Source: Halalkalibacter oceani (GTDB lineage: Bacteria; Bacillota; Bacilli; Bacillales; Bacillaceae_D). From it: a stretch of 36,283 nucleotides of DNA. Shown piece by piece: positions 15,133 to 23,021 of this stretch. The notes under the pieces are model-generated. The model made no database searches and had not been told where the DNA came from. It saw only the letters and a list, made by a program, of their open reading frames with translations. The position numbers and the translations under genes were made by a program. Numbering within the stretch: the stretch's first letter is position 1; every line of letters begins with the position of its first letter. The DNA is taken from assembly GCF_023715605.1 (NCBI RefSeq), contig NZ_JAMBOL010000033.1, positions 1-36,283 of the forward strand, given 5' to 3'.

Positions 15133-16347
15133 ATGATCCGGAAGCATAGAATATTAGGCCTCTTGTTTCTTTTTTGTATCCTATTTCCTTATCATACTTT
15201 TGCTCAAGATTCTTCGATAAATGATATACAAAAACAAATTCTAGCTGCACAAGAGGCTGAAGAAGAATATGAAGAAGAGATCAAACATCTTCACTTGGAA
15301 ACAGAATTGTTGGAAGAAGAACTTTCCATTATTCATAATCAAGTTCGAGAGTATGATATGAAAATGGAAGCAATATCAAAACAGTCACATTCTACACAGT
15401 CGTTAATAGATGAACAAATTCAATTAGTTGATAGACTGGAAAACGAGCTTGACAGAAAGATAGAAGCAAGAGAGACAGTATTGCACTATTTTAAAGAACG
15501 AGCGAGAGTGCTTTACATGAGTGAGCCATCTTATGGATTATTAGAATCAGTGTTGGGCGCCCGTTCGTTAGGAGACTGGTTACATCAAACAATGTCTGCA
15601 TTACGTGTTGCTCAATATGACCACGAGATGATCGAAAGGTTAGGAGATATAAACCAGAAAATCAAGGAGGAAAAAGTAAAGTATAAGAAAGAACTCAAGA
15701 CACTTGAAGAAGGGAAGGAAACCTTAGCAATCTTAGAGGATTATTATAGAGATTTGCAAGATGAAAAGAAGGATTATATCATTGAAGTTCAAAAGGAAAT
15801 CACAGAAAAAATGGAGTTAATAAATGATCGAGAAATATTAAAGGAGGAAGCAGCTACCCGACAGTCGAAATTAAAAAAGGAATTAGAAAATAAAAAGAGG
15901 CAGGTAGCGAATGCTCAATCCAACCTGGATATGTCACAGCTAGAAGGGGGGACTTTTATAATGCCCACTACTGGACGATTCTCTTCTGGATTTGGGCCGC
16001 GTTGGGGTTCGTTCCATAATGGAATAGATATAGCAAATCAAATTGGTACGCCAATCTATGCAGCTGCAAGTGGAAGGGTGAAGTGGGCGCATTATGTAAA
16101 TGGTTATGGGAATACCGTACTTATTGAACATCTGATTGATAATCAAACGTATGAAACATTGTACGGTCACATGGACCAAATTTCAGTCAGAATTGGCGAC
16201 ACAGTATCCCAAGGTGACTATATTGGTTCGATGGGAAACACAGGTTTTTCAACGGGGCCCCATCTTCATTTCGAGCTCCATGTCGGCAGATGGAATTCAG
16301 GAAAGAGCAATGCAATTAATCCGTTAGACCTCTTACAAGGAGGGTAA
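15133..16347 (+). CDS. Secreted M23 (LytM) peptidase with long coiled coil
   Basis: Encodes 404 aa, with AGGTGAT upstream. Residues 1-25 are a signal peptide (basic start, hydrophobic core, cleavage near TFAQ). Residues about 28-260 are coiled coil, as in EnvC/PcsB-type proteins. Residues about 275-400 are the LytM domain with the zinc motifs HNGIDIA and HLHFEL and the YGHMD strand. It cuts peptide cross-links in peptidoglycan. As last gene of the transfer operon it probably opens the wall for the secretion channel; the coiled coil may regulate or place the enzyme. It lacks the SLT/CHAP pair seen in many Gram-positive transfer hydrolases. Confidence 0.93.
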   Translation: MIRKHRILGLLFLFCILFPYHTFAQDSSINDIQKQILAAQEAEEEYEEEIKHLHLETELLEEELSIIHNQVREYDMKMEAISKQSHSTQSLIDEQIQLVDRLENELDRKIEARETVLHYFKERARVLYMSEPSYGLLESVLGARSLGDWLHQTMSALRVAQYDHEMIERLGDINQKIKEEKVKYKKELKTLEEGKETLAILEDYYRDLQDEKKDYIIEVQKEITEKMELINDREILKEEAATRQSKLKKELENKKRQVANAQSNLDMSQLEGGTFIMPTTGRFSSGFGPRWGSFHNGIDIANQIGTPIYAAASGRVKWAHYVNGYGNTVLIEHLIDNQTYETLYGHMDQISVRIGDTVSQGDYIGSMGNTGFSTGPHLHFELHVGRWNSGKSNAINPLDLLQGG

Positions 16348-16355
16348 ATATTTTG

Positions 16356-16384
16356 TTGAATTTCCAGTCTATATTAGGTATAAT
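16356..16384 (+). promoter_or_regulatory. Sigma-A promoter of the ssDNA-module operon
   Basis: TTGAAT (16356-16361), a 17 nt spacer, and TATAAT (16379-16384). Transcription should start near 16391, giving a leader of about 300 nt before the first gene at 16688. Confidence 0.85.
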
Positions 16385-16390
16385 TAATGC

Positions 16391-16565
16391 ATAATATAGT
16401 TCAACGACTTGGTACCTTCCGATTGCAGAAGGAGGCAAGCAGAAAACACCTTTAACTTATGAACTTCTCTGGATCTATTTTGATCTAGCAAGAAGAAGAT
16501 AAGAATTCGTATTTCGTTAATAATTATTAGTGCCTAAAATGACTTTAGTTTAATAAATCACGCTT
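16391..16565 (+). promoter_or_regulatory. Structured RNA leader, copy A
   Basis: First helix: CTTG 16408-16411 with CAAG 16436-16439, enclosing CCTTC 16415-16419 with GAAGG 16428-16432. Then a U-rich single strand with TTTAACTTAT. Second helix: CTTCT 16464-16468 with AGAAG 16491-16495, extended by CTGGATC/GATCTAG. ACTTGG[T/A]ACCTTCC and GAAGGAGGCAAG are shared with copy D at 33729. A terminator follows at 16566. The order is that of an attenuation leader. Confidence 0.7.
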
Positions 16566-16615
16566 AAAAAGCGCAACAAAAAGGTTTATCTACCTTATTT
16601 GTTGCGCTTTTTTGC
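16566..16615 (+). terminator. Leader terminator, copy A
   Basis: AAAAGCGCAACAAA (16567-16580) pairs with TTTGTTGCGCTTTT (16598-16611), with an inner stem AAGGT/ACCTT (16581-16585/16592-16596), then TTTTTT. It lies before the first gene of the operon, so read-through must be controlled. Confidence 0.85.
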
Positions 16616-16687
16616 GTTTTATAAATAAAGCAAATGGAAGGAGGATATGGTTCATATTTTCAATCAAAAATTGAAAGGAGACTAAAT

Positions 16688-16945
16688 ATGATTATTTTAG
16701 TTTTATCTGAAGAATGTAAACAGACTCTTTCAGTCCATGTCAGATTAAAGGGAGATCAGTTAATGCTTTTTACTGTTCCCCCAGAGGGCTGGTCAGAAAG
16801 GCAACAAGAAGCAATAAAGTACGAAATTGAAAATGAAGGAGCGAGTGCGGTAATTATTGGAGCCGATGTTCCTTTACTTAAAAAAAACCTATATCGGGCC
16901 CAATACGCAGCACCTACTCTAGCACCAAAAGTCTATGAAATTTAA
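16688..16945 (+). CDS. Unknown 85 aa protein, first gene of the ssDNA module
   Basis: Encodes 85 aa from the ATG at 16688, behind GAAAGGAGACTAAAT. A longer reading from 16634 exists but would include this ribosome site. Mixed alpha/beta, with segments such as MIILVLSEECKQTLSVHVRL. No motif recognised. Co-transcribed with the ERF annealase 15 nt downstream. Confidence 0.65.
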   Translation: MIILVLSEECKQTLSVHVRLKGDQLMLFTVPPEGWSERQQEAIKYEIENEGASAVIIGADVPLLKKNLYRAQYAAPTLAPKVYEI

Positions 16946-16960
16946 GGAGGAAGGACTAAC

Positions 16961-18046
16961 ATGAATATTTATAAGAAAATACTTAATGTACAAAAAAAAA
17001 TTGAGGTATTAAAACTAATACCGGGCCAATTACATCCACATGTTCCTATTAGTCAAATCCAAAAAAAAATTAAGCCACTTCTCGAACAAGAAGGGCTTCT
17101 ACTGTTAATGCACAAAAAAGAACATGTCATTCATATCTCACCCTCAGAAGTGAAGAGAAGAAGTAATGGGTTTGAAAAAAAAGAAATAGAGAACCAAATT
17201 CTATTAGAAATCAACATTGATTTTGAATTTATCAATGTGGAAAATCCAGAGGACAAGTTAATTATTCCTTGGTATGGCCAGGGAATAGCAAATGGAACTG
17301 AAAAGGCAGCAGGGCTAGCTTATACCTATGCCGAGAAGACATTTTTTCAGAAACAATTCCATCTTCCTAGTGATGAGATGGATCCTGATGTACGAGGCCA
17401 ATCACTACAGGATGAAGAAGAGGAAGAAACGATTGCGACTGACCAGATCACTGAAATTGGTGACATGCTAGCACAGTTGGTTAAAGCAAGAGGGACGACA
17501 CTCTCTAATTATCTTGAATTCTTAGCTGTATCAAATATTTCTGATATCAGAAGATCTGATTATGAAGAAATAAAAGCTAAGGTATCGAATTGGCTTAAAG
17601 AAGTAGAGGATGAAAACAAGAAAGAGAATGAAAATGCAACCCCTCAAACTAAAACTCAAAAGTCTCCAGAGCCTCCAAGGCAAACAGAATCCCCAACAGT
17701 CGAAAAGTCAAAGGTCAGCGAGATCAGTAACAAAGAGGCCAAGCCTACTTCAGATAAAACGTCAAATAAGACATCTGAGGAATCAGAAAAGGATTCAAGT
17801 GTTTTTACAGCAGAGGTCTCGCTAGTTTCCATTGATCCTGGTATCAGGAACAATGTGCATTATGCAAAATTGATCCTTCTTAATAAGGATAAGACAACTA
17901 TAGCGGCAATCGCTAGAGGAGAAGAGCTTGTCAATTCTTTAGACGAGTTAGGACCTAATGTACTATTTAATGCAAGGCTAGTACAAGAAGGTAACTACTA
18001 TATCCTTAAAAATATGGAACCTAAAAATGAACAACAGGGTGCTTGA
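16961..18046 (+). CDS. ERF-family single-strand annealing protein with C-terminal extension
   Basis: Encodes 361 aa. Residues 1-150 match the ERF pattern: MNIYKKILNVQKKI, the helix of IKPLLEQEGLLLLM, and the signature with Gly-Thr-Glu-Lys-Ala followed by LAYTYAEKTFFQKQFHLP and a D-P-D end. ERF proteins anneal complementary single strands in phage-type recombination. Residues about 165-220 form a helical bundle, 225-285 a Ser/Thr/Lys-rich linker, and 290-355 a strand-rich domain (VFTAEVSLVSIDPG) that may be an OB-like fold. SSB and a CHC2 zinc-finger protein follow in the operon, so it is likely part of a plasmid DNA repair or replication set. Confidence 0.75.
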   Translation: MNIYKKILNVQKKIEVLKLIPGQLHPHVPISQIQKKIKPLLEQEGLLLLMHKKEHVIHISPSEVKRRSNGFEKKEIENQILLEINIDFEFINVENPEDKLIIPWYGQGIANGTEKAAGLAYTYAEKTFFQKQFHLPSDEMDPDVRGQSLQDEEEEETIATDQITEIGDMLAQLVKARGTTLSNYLEFLAVSNISDIRRSDYEEIKAKVSNWLKEVEDENKKENENATPQTKTQKSPEPPRQTESPTVEKSKVSEISNKEAKPTSDKTSNKTSEESEKDSSVFTAEVSLVSIDPGIRNNVHYAKLILLNKDKTTIAAIARGEELVNSLDELGPNVLFNARLVQEGNYYILKNMEPKNEQQGA

Positions 18047-18048
18047 TT

Positions 18049-18393
18049 ATGCTGCAACTTCGTGATGACATTTCATGCTACAAAGACAGTGATGACAAAG
18101 TCTTTATGTTCGCCTTTTTTTCACTTGCTTACCAAAAAGCAGGGCAGCATGCCTTGCCTTATAGGGTTATCGTACAAGTTGAAAAATTAGCAAATGATTT
18201 ATTTGTAACACATGAGTGTCCCGTTAATTGCATGCAGGCATCATTACCTTGTTGGCATACGCAAAAAGCTCTTCAATTATATCTTTCTATCACAAATGAA
18301 AGGTATGAAGACATTGTGTATGAAAACAGAAGAGTACTATTATCACCAAATATGATTTTATTAAAGGAAGGCGACCTAAATGGGATTACCTAG
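18049..18393 (+). CDS. Small protein with SWIM-like zinc finger
   Basis: Encodes 114 aa from the ATG at 18049, 2 nt after the ERF stop, behind AGGGTG. The middle has strands leading to CPVNCMQASLPCWH, a C-x3-C-x6-C-x-H pattern close to the SWIM zinc finger (CxCxnCxH) but with a wider first spacing. SWIM domains bind DNA or protein and accompany recombination factors such as Shu2/Sws1 and some SNF2 helicases. Assignment is tentative. Its last 14 bases overlap the next gene. Confidence 0.6.
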   Translation: MLQLRDDISCYKDSDDKVFMFAFFSLAYQKAGQHALPYRVIVQVEKLANDLFVTHECPVNCMQASLPCWHTQKALQLYLSITNERYEDIVYENRRVLLSPNMILLKEGDLNGIT

Positions 18394-19132
18394 TATCATT
18401 AAAGTGGCTGAAGAGTATTCAGTAGATATTAATCCTACAACACTTAATAAAAAAGAAGTGTTGGCAAGATGTCCATTTTGTCAATCAAGACAATTTAAAT
18501 TGTCTATGAACAATGATAAGAACACCTTTCGTTGCTGGCGAAGCAGTTGTAATGAAAGTGGAGGGGTCCTTCATTTTGAAACACTTTTAAAAATGAATGA
18601 AGACAACTCTGAATATAATCAAACTTATAAAAAAATTAAATCAAAGTACTTTGGTCTGAAAAAGAAGAATAAGGCTCATCCTGCTGAATTTTTGACACCA
18701 AAACAATTGGAGGTCATTCAGTGGAAAGAGGCAAAAAGAGAGTCCTGGAACTACTTCAGAAAGCATATGGGACATATTTTTCAGGACTGGCAGCAGCATT
18801 GTCATCTTCATTATCGTACTGCTTTCGCTAAGTTAGTCGTAGGTGAAGCAATTGGAAAATATGAATTGGCGATTGATAGTATCCGGCGCCAGCAAAAGGA
18901 ACAGGAGATAACTGATTTACTCGATAAAACACTCGAAGTGTTTTCGACAGATTGGTTATCTGAACCGTGGTCAGTAGAAGGGCTATTATTGGCCAGAAGT
19001 GCCTTACGTTTGTGCGTGGAAGACAAGTCTAAAGAAAATGGCTTACTCTATGTGATATTTCTATCAGTAGAACAAGAAGAGAATATTCAATCAAATAATA
19101 GCGAGCATCAGCAATTAGCTGGTGTACTATAA
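18380..19132 (+). CDS. CHC2-type zinc-finger protein (primase-like N-terminus)
   Basis: Encodes 250 aa. The start overlaps the upstream gene and uses AAGGAAGGCGACC. Residues about 31-66 match the DnaG CHC2 zinc finger: CPFC, then FRCWRSSC and GGVLHFE. The rest (about 80-250) is helical and lacks the Toprim catalytic motifs of primase. It may read DNA sequence for another polymerase or load a helicase. Its place between the ERF annealase and SSB points to replication or recombination of the element. Confidence 0.75.
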   Translation: MGLPSIIKVAEEYSVDINPTTLNKKEVLARCPFCQSRQFKLSMNNDKNTFRCWRSSCNESGGVLHFETLLKMNEDNSEYNQTYKKIKSKYFGLKKKNKAHPAEFLTPKQLEVIQWKEAKRESWNYFRKHMGHIFQDWQQHCHLHYRTAFAKLVVGEAIGKYELAIDSIRRQQKEQEITDLLDKTLEVFSTDWLSEPWSVEGLLLARSALRLCVEDKSKENGLLYVIFLSVEQEENIQSNNSEHQQLAGVL

Positions 19133-19146
19133 GGAGGAAAAAACAC

Positions 19147-19608
19147 ATGTTAAACAGAGTAGTTCTTGTTGGTCGATTAACTAGAGATCCTGAGCTTCGT
19201 TATACGCCAAACGGTGTTGCTGTAACAAATTTCACTCTAGCGGTAAACCGTCCCTTCACGAATAACGAAGGAGAACGTGCAGCTGATTTTGTCAATTGTG
19301 TCGTATGGCGGAAGCCTGCTGAAAATGTGGCAAACTACCTGAAAAAAGGTAGCCTGGCTGGGATAGATGGCAGAATTCAAACACGAAGCTATGACAACAA
19401 TGAAGGCCGTCGTGTCTTTGTAACAGAGGTTGTCGCAGACAGTGTTCAATTTCTTGATACTCGTACTTCTAATAGTGGTGGTAACGGTAGCCAAGGAAAT
19501 GGCGGTAACAAGCAGCAGTCTAACCAACAGCAATTTGGGGGATTTAATGAGGATCCTTTTAACGATTCTGCTCCTATCGATATATCCGATGATGATTTAC
19601 CATTTTAG
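19147..19608 (+). CDS. ssb: Single-stranded DNA-binding protein
   Basis: Encodes 153 aa with AAGGAGG before the ATG. Residues 1-105 are the SSB OB fold ([50 protein letters not shown]). A Gly/Asn/Gln-rich linker follows, and the acidic tip DDDLPF at the end is the docking site for RecO, PriA, RadC-linked and other partners. Slightly shorter than chromosomal SsbA, as plasmid copies often are. It likely coats the incoming single strand and works with the ERF protein. Confidence 0.97.
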   Translation: MLNRVVLVGRLTRDPELRYTPNGVAVTNFTLAVNRPFTNNEGERAADFVNCVVWRKPAENVANYLKKGSLAGIDGRIQTRSYDNNEGRRVFVTEVVADSVQFLDTRTSNSGGNGSQGNGGNKQQSNQQQFGGFNEDPFNDSAPIDISDDDLPF

Positions 19609-19836
19609 CCAGTGCAAAAGTGAGTAATCTAAATTTTGCTCATATTTCCTTGTAAATAAAGGTTTTGTACTTGTTTTAGTGGTGAGTAAAAAAGGAATCA
19701 AAAATGGAAATATAAGTATAGACAATGACTTGGTATTAAAAGATACCACATTTAGTAACCTGTCGTTCTATAAAGGTGTGGCAGAGTAAAAAAAATAACA
19801 AATCCGCCTTCCTCTTCGGCGTAAAACAAGATGGTT
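19609..19836. other. Gap between SSB and RadC genes
   Basis: No gene. GCAAAA/TTTTGC near 19613-19640 could form a weak hairpin after ssb. GGTATT-AAAA-GATACC (near 19732-19747) and CGCC-TTCCTCTTC-GGCG (near 19805-19821) are further short stems. The stretch looks like an RNA leader for radC rather than coding sequence. Confidence 0.4.
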
Positions 19837-19865
19837 CATACTTCGCCATCTTGTGGCGAAGTATG
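19837..19865 (+). promoter_or_regulatory. Strong hairpin in front of radC
   Basis: CATACTTCGCC (19837-19847) and GGCGAAGTATG (19855-19865) form a perfect 11 bp stem with loop ATCTTGT. It ends 5 nt before GGAG of the radC ribosome site. There is no T run, so it is not a terminator; it could protect the mRNA or change ribosome access. Confidence 0.75.
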
Positions 19866-19880
19866 CGAAGGAGAAAAAGT

Positions 19881-20525
19881 ATGATTAATGAAATTCGTGA
19901 AAAAGTAAGTATGTATGGATATGAGAATACTAGTTTAAATGAAATTCTAACGTTAATTATCGGGGAATCAGCTAGCATGAATAATTTATCGAGTCTTTCC
20001 GTTAATGACTTACTCTTAATGAGTGAGTCTGACTTTAAAAGCATTGAGGGAATTGGCCCCCGGAAGGCAGAAATACTGGTTGCTACTGTCGCATTAGCAA
20101 AAAAACTGCTGCAAGTTAATTCTAATTCAAATAAACTATGTATCAGGTCCCCGGAGGACATGTTTAATTATCCAGGGTTAAAAACCATGGCACTTGAAAC
20201 CCAAGAAGTAGTCAAAGTATTTACATTAAATACAAGAAACTTTATAACGGGAGAAAAAGTAGTCTTTAAAGGCACACTAAATACTTCCCTAATGCACCCT
20301 AGAGAAATTTTGTTGTTTGCATTGAGTAAGAATGCTGCTTCAGTAATAGTTGCGCATAATCATCCATCCGGTGATCCGACGCCGACCCGAGAAGATATTG
20401 AGGTCACGAGACGATTATTCGAAGCAGGGAAAGTAATTGGGATTGAAGTACTTGATCATATTGTAGTAGGAGATCATCGATGTATCTCAATTAAAGAAAT
20501 GGAGAATATGCGATGTGTTATATAA
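19881..20525 (+). CDS. radC: RadC-like JAB-domain protein
   Basis: Encodes 214 aa. The ATG at 19881 follows GAAGGAGAAAAAGT; upstream extension to 19776 would read through the leader hairpin. The N-terminal helix-hairpin-helix (SIEGIGPRKAEILVA, about 53-68) binds DNA. The JAB domain has AHNHPSGDPTPTREDI (about 152-167) with zinc ligands His-x-His and Asp, then HIVVGD. RadC-like proteins are frequent on mobile elements next to SSB; their DNA role is not settled. Confidence 0.93.
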   Translation: MINEIREKVSMYGYENTSLNEILTLIIGESASMNNLSSLSVNDLLLMSESDFKSIEGIGPRKAEILVATVALAKKLLQVNSNSNKLCIRSPEDMFNYPGLKTMALETQEVVKVFTLNTRNFITGEKVVFKGTLNTSLMHPREILLFALSKNAASVIVAHNHPSGDPTPTREDIEVTRRLFEAGKVIGIEVLDHIVVGDHRCISIKEMENMRCVI

Positions 20526-20665
20526 AGCATCTACAAAAAGTGTCTACTCGCAAAAATTCTCAGGCTATCATTGCTCTCATGATTTTAGGAGCAATAGAAC
20601 TGGGAGATGTTAGTCATCTAAAGAAGATCGACATTTCCCATCTAAAAAGAAACATTATTATCTAA
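20513..20665 (+). CDS. Small protein overlapping the end of radC
   Basis: A 50 aa ORF, MCYIKHLQKVSTRKNSQAII and onward, starting inside the last codons of radC in another frame with GGAG 8 nt upstream. Predicted helical with a basic start. The 13 nt overlap suggests translational coupling. Unknown function. Confidence 0.5.
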   Translation: MCYIKHLQKVSTRKNSQAIIALMILGAIELGDVSHLKKIDISHLKRNIII

Positions 20666-20683
20666 AATAAATATAAAAATTAG

Positions 20684-20718
20684 AAAGACAGCATCCCTAT
20701 TGGATGGTGTCTTTCGTC
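20684..20718 (+). terminator. Hairpin, probable terminator after the ssDNA module
   Basis: AAAGACAGCATCC (20684-20696) and GGATGGTGTCTTT (20702-20714) pair over 13 positions with one mismatch. The T run is short (CTTTCG), so termination may be partial and the next gene may still be reached. Confidence 0.55.
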
Positions 20719-20739
20719 AATTATAAGGAGGAAAAAAGG

Positions 20740-21522
20740 ATGAATACTAATAATGTAAATGCAGGAGAAATGATGGAAATGTTTTGGCGTACAGGTTACC
20801 CTGAGCTTCGCCAGCAAGAAGATATTAAAACAAAGGCAACTGAAAAATTAGAACAGCTGCTTTATCATAGATCGGAAAATCCAATCGTCTATGGCGATTT
20901 AGGATATGCTGTTTCGTTCAAACCAAAACACACCTATAATACAGATTGGGAGTCTTTAAATAGATTTTTGATGGAGGTAGGGATTTATCCGCTAGTTGCT
21001 GATCTTAAGCAAGATACGCCGGATAAATTTCCAGAGATATGCAAAATGTTTGAGCTTCCTAAAAAAGATATCTTAAGTTTTAGCGTGAACAAAGTTGGCA
21101 AACAGTTGTTGTCTCATTCAATTGCTTTACCATCTAATGAGTATGAATTATTAAAAATAATTAAGCAATCTGATAGCATTATTGTACCTCTATCTGAGAT
21201 GTATAGAAATCTGAAAGTAAAGATGCAAAATTGTCCAACTTTACTAGAAGAACGAAAGATCTCTCACAAATATGGAAGTGTGTACCTAAAAAAGGATAAG
21301 GTCCGATATGACATTGAAACAATGTTAAATGTTATAGGAACGGATTTTTTTATCAAACACGGAAAACCAAACTCCAAAAAATTATATGCCTTTATAAAAA
21401 GAGGCATAATAAAAAATGAGCAGATTGAACAGTTTAGAACCATTACTAATTCAAAGGTACGGTTAGAGGTTAATCGTATAGATAATAAAACGAGAGTTAC
21501 TTCAAAACAAATGGTAATATAG
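20740..21522 (+). CDS. Unknown 260 aa protein
   Basis: Encodes 260 aa. The ATG at 20740 has AAGGAGG 8 nt upstream; reading from 20704 would include the hairpin. Starts MNTNNVNAGEMMEMFWRTGY. Soluble, mixed alpha/beta, basic C-terminal third (RLEVNRIDNKTRVTSKQMVI). No membrane helix, cysteine cluster or nucleotide motif. Not recognised. The helical N-terminal part and basic tail would suit a DNA-binding protein, which is a guess. Confidence 0.65.
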   Translation: MNTNNVNAGEMMEMFWRTGYPELRQQEDIKTKATEKLEQLLYHRSENPIVYGDLGYAVSFKPKHTYNTDWESLNRFLMEVGIYPLVADLKQDTPDKFPEICKMFELPKKDILSFSVNKVGKQLLSHSIALPSNEYELLKIIKQSDSIIVPLSEMYRNLKVKMQNCPTLLEERKISHKYGSVYLKKDKVRYDIETMLNVIGTDFFIKHGKPNSKKLYAFIKRGIIKNEQIEQFRTITNSKVRLEVNRIDNKTRVTSKQMVI

Positions 21523-21700
21523 CATAGATCTTGCTAAAAGGGCTAAGCCGGTACCTGTTTAATCTCAAAGTGAAATCATCTCTAAAAGAAGAAAAGTTCG
21601 CCAAGAGAAAATAAACGCAGTAAAACAGATGGTGAAAAATAGTGACTTCTTAAATGGGAAGAAATAGTATTAATATTCGAGAAATATTCAAAACTATACT
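21523..21700. other. Gap before leader copy B
   Basis: No supported gene. Several stops in every frame; fragments such as SKREKINAVKQMVKNSDFLN suggest a decayed gene. No clear terminator follows the 260 aa gene. Confidence 0.35.
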
Positions 21701-21728
21701 TTGCTAGAGATAAAAACAATGTTAAAAT
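21701..21728 (+). promoter_or_regulatory. Sigma-A promoter of the MoxR/VWA operon
   Basis: TTGCTA (21701-21706), 16 nt spacer, TAAAAT (21723-21728). Expected start near 21735, about 15 nt before the first conserved leader helix, as in copies A and D. Confidence 0.65.
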
Positions 21729-21734
21729 GAGACT

Positions 21735-21919
21735 AATCATAATTAATTTAACTTGTACCTTCTCACCCAAAAGGTGAACCGAAGGATGAAGATGCTTATT
21801 TAGTTATCACTCCATATACTTCTCTAATTATGCTAGAAGAGAATGGAGTAGGGTTATTGGGGAATTAAACAAAAAGGGATTTCTATGCCTAATGGCATAA
21901 TCTAATATCACGACGCTTC
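21735..21919 (+). promoter_or_regulatory. Structured RNA leader, copy B
   Basis: Starts with ACTTGTACC. First helix: CCTTC 21758-21762 with GAAGG 21781-21785, with an added inner stem TCACC/GGTGA (21763-21767/21773-21777). Second helix: ACTCCAT 21809-21815 with ATGGAGT 21843-21849, enclosing CTTCT 21819-21823 with AGAAG 21835-21839. The outer CTTG/CAAG pairing of copy A is lost here. A terminator follows. Confidence 0.65.
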
Positions 21920-21966
21920 AAGCGCATCGAAAAGGATGAATCACTCCTTATCGGTGCGCTTTTTTG
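21920..21966 (+). terminator. Leader terminator, copy B
   Basis: AAGCGCATCGA (21920-21930) with TCGGTGCGCTT (21951-21961), a single unpaired A on each side, then inner stem AAGGA/TCCTT (21932-21936/21945-21949), then TTTTTT. Same build as the terminator of copy C. Confidence 0.88.
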
Positions 21967-21994
21967 CGTTGACAAAAAAATGGAGGAAAAGAAA

Positions 21995-22939
21995 ATGACG
22001 AAAAATTTTAATTTGAATGATGTTGCAGCAATTCACGGGAACGAAACAGAACAAAATTTATTCGGGTACTTATGCTGGTACTCAGTGTCTGAAGGGTTAT
22101 ATAACAGAGAGCAAATAAGAGATTCTCTGCATAAATCCGGGTTAGCGGATTCGTTCATGCCAAAACGTATACGCCCTGCTGATGCATTCAGAAGGGCGAC
22201 AAAGCTCATTGAAAAAAACAGCCAAATGGAAGATGAAAAGACAGGCATTGTGGATCAGTATTTAATTCGCCATGTGACAAGTTCTAATACGATTACCCAA
22301 AGAAATATAGTAAGAGAAAGGAGAGATTCGCAGGGGCGTTCATTGCATTACAATAGTAGTGCCGGTATTCTCGTTTTTAATAAAGATAACGAGGATTTTC
22401 TGATCGAACAAACCGAGAACGATCATGTAAGAGATTTAGCAGAATTTGCCAAATCTCAATATGAGATATTTTTAAACCATCATAATGGTGGCGCAATAAG
22501 AAATATGACACTTAATATTCTTAAACAAATGGCTCCTCTTCCTGTACGACCATCCGGAGGCATTTACTTCGTACCTGTAAAATACGAAGAAATGCTAAAG
22601 AAGGTGGTAGAATTTTTAAAATACCTCGAAACATCAGGAGGGAACGGAGGAGAAGGATTCATGGTTCCTCTAATCAATACGGAAGATAATAAGGATATGC
22701 TGCGCTCTAAAATCGATGCGCACTTGCAAACGACATTAGAAAGGTGTCAAGCACTGATGAGTAATAACAAGGAAATACCAAAAAATATTATCAAAGAGCA
22801 AATTGATGATGCAAAACGTATTATCGGTGACTTCAAGGATTATCGGTCCCTTGTAACAGGGGCTGTAGACAGCATGGAAGATAAGATTGAAGCCATCAGA
22901 CAGCAAGTACAAACCTTATTAATTGATAAACTTAAATAA
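21995..22939 (+). CDS. Unknown 314 aa protein preceding MoxR and VWA genes
   Basis: Encodes 314 aa. The ATG at 21995 follows GGAGG at 21982-21986; an ATG at 21980 is too early for that site. The protein is soluble, with a helical C-terminal half (coil from about 235) and segments such as RPADAFRRATKLIEKNSQME and LPVRPSGGIYFVPVKYEEML. It recalls uncharacterised phage/plasmid families such as DUF6744, an unsure match. First in an operon with a MoxR ATPase and VWA protein, so probably their partner or client. Confidence 0.65.
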   Translation: MTKNFNLNDVAAIHGNETEQNLFGYLCWYSVSEGLYNREQIRDSLHKSGLADSFMPKRIRPADAFRRATKLIEKNSQMEDEKTGIVDQYLIRHVTSSNTITQRNIVRERRDSQGRSLHYNSSAGILVFNKDNEDFLIEQTENDHVRDLAEFAKSQYEIFLNHHNGGAIRNMTLNILKQMAPLPVRPSGGIYFVPVKYEEMLKKVVEFLKYLETSGGNGGEGFMVPLINTEDNKDMLRSKIDAHLQTTLERCQALMSNNKEIPKNIIKEQIDDAKRIIGDFKDYRSLVTGAVDSMEDKIEAIRQQVQTLLIDKLK

Positions 22940-22971
22940 AATTAGAGAAGGAAATAAAAATGGAGATATAA

Positions 22972-22995
22972 AGCGCTAGTTAAAAAACTAGCGCT
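22972..22995 (+). promoter_or_regulatory. Hairpin between the 314 aa gene and the MoxR gene
   Basis: AGCGCTAGTT (22972-22981), loop AAAA, AACTAGCGCT (22986-22995): a perfect 10 bp stem without a T run. Probably an RNA-stability or processing stem that separates expression of the two genes. Confidence 0.7.
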
Positions 22996-23021
22996 AACTT
23001 ATTTATAAAGGAGAATGAATT

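Noticed and set aside
16405-16440. TGGTACC in leader A looks like part of a T-box sequence
   Set aside because: Copies B, C and D do not keep the T-box consensus, there is no specifier-loop architecture, the motif is at the start rather than next to the terminator, and the downstream genes are not amino-acid related.
16634-16687. Longer start for the first ssDNA-module gene
   Set aside because: It would include the GAAAGGAG ribosome site that serves the ATG at 16688.
17610-17825. Overlapping + strand ORF rich in Lys, Gln and Arg
   Set aside because: It is the shifted reading of the low-complexity linker of the ERF protein and has no ribosome site.
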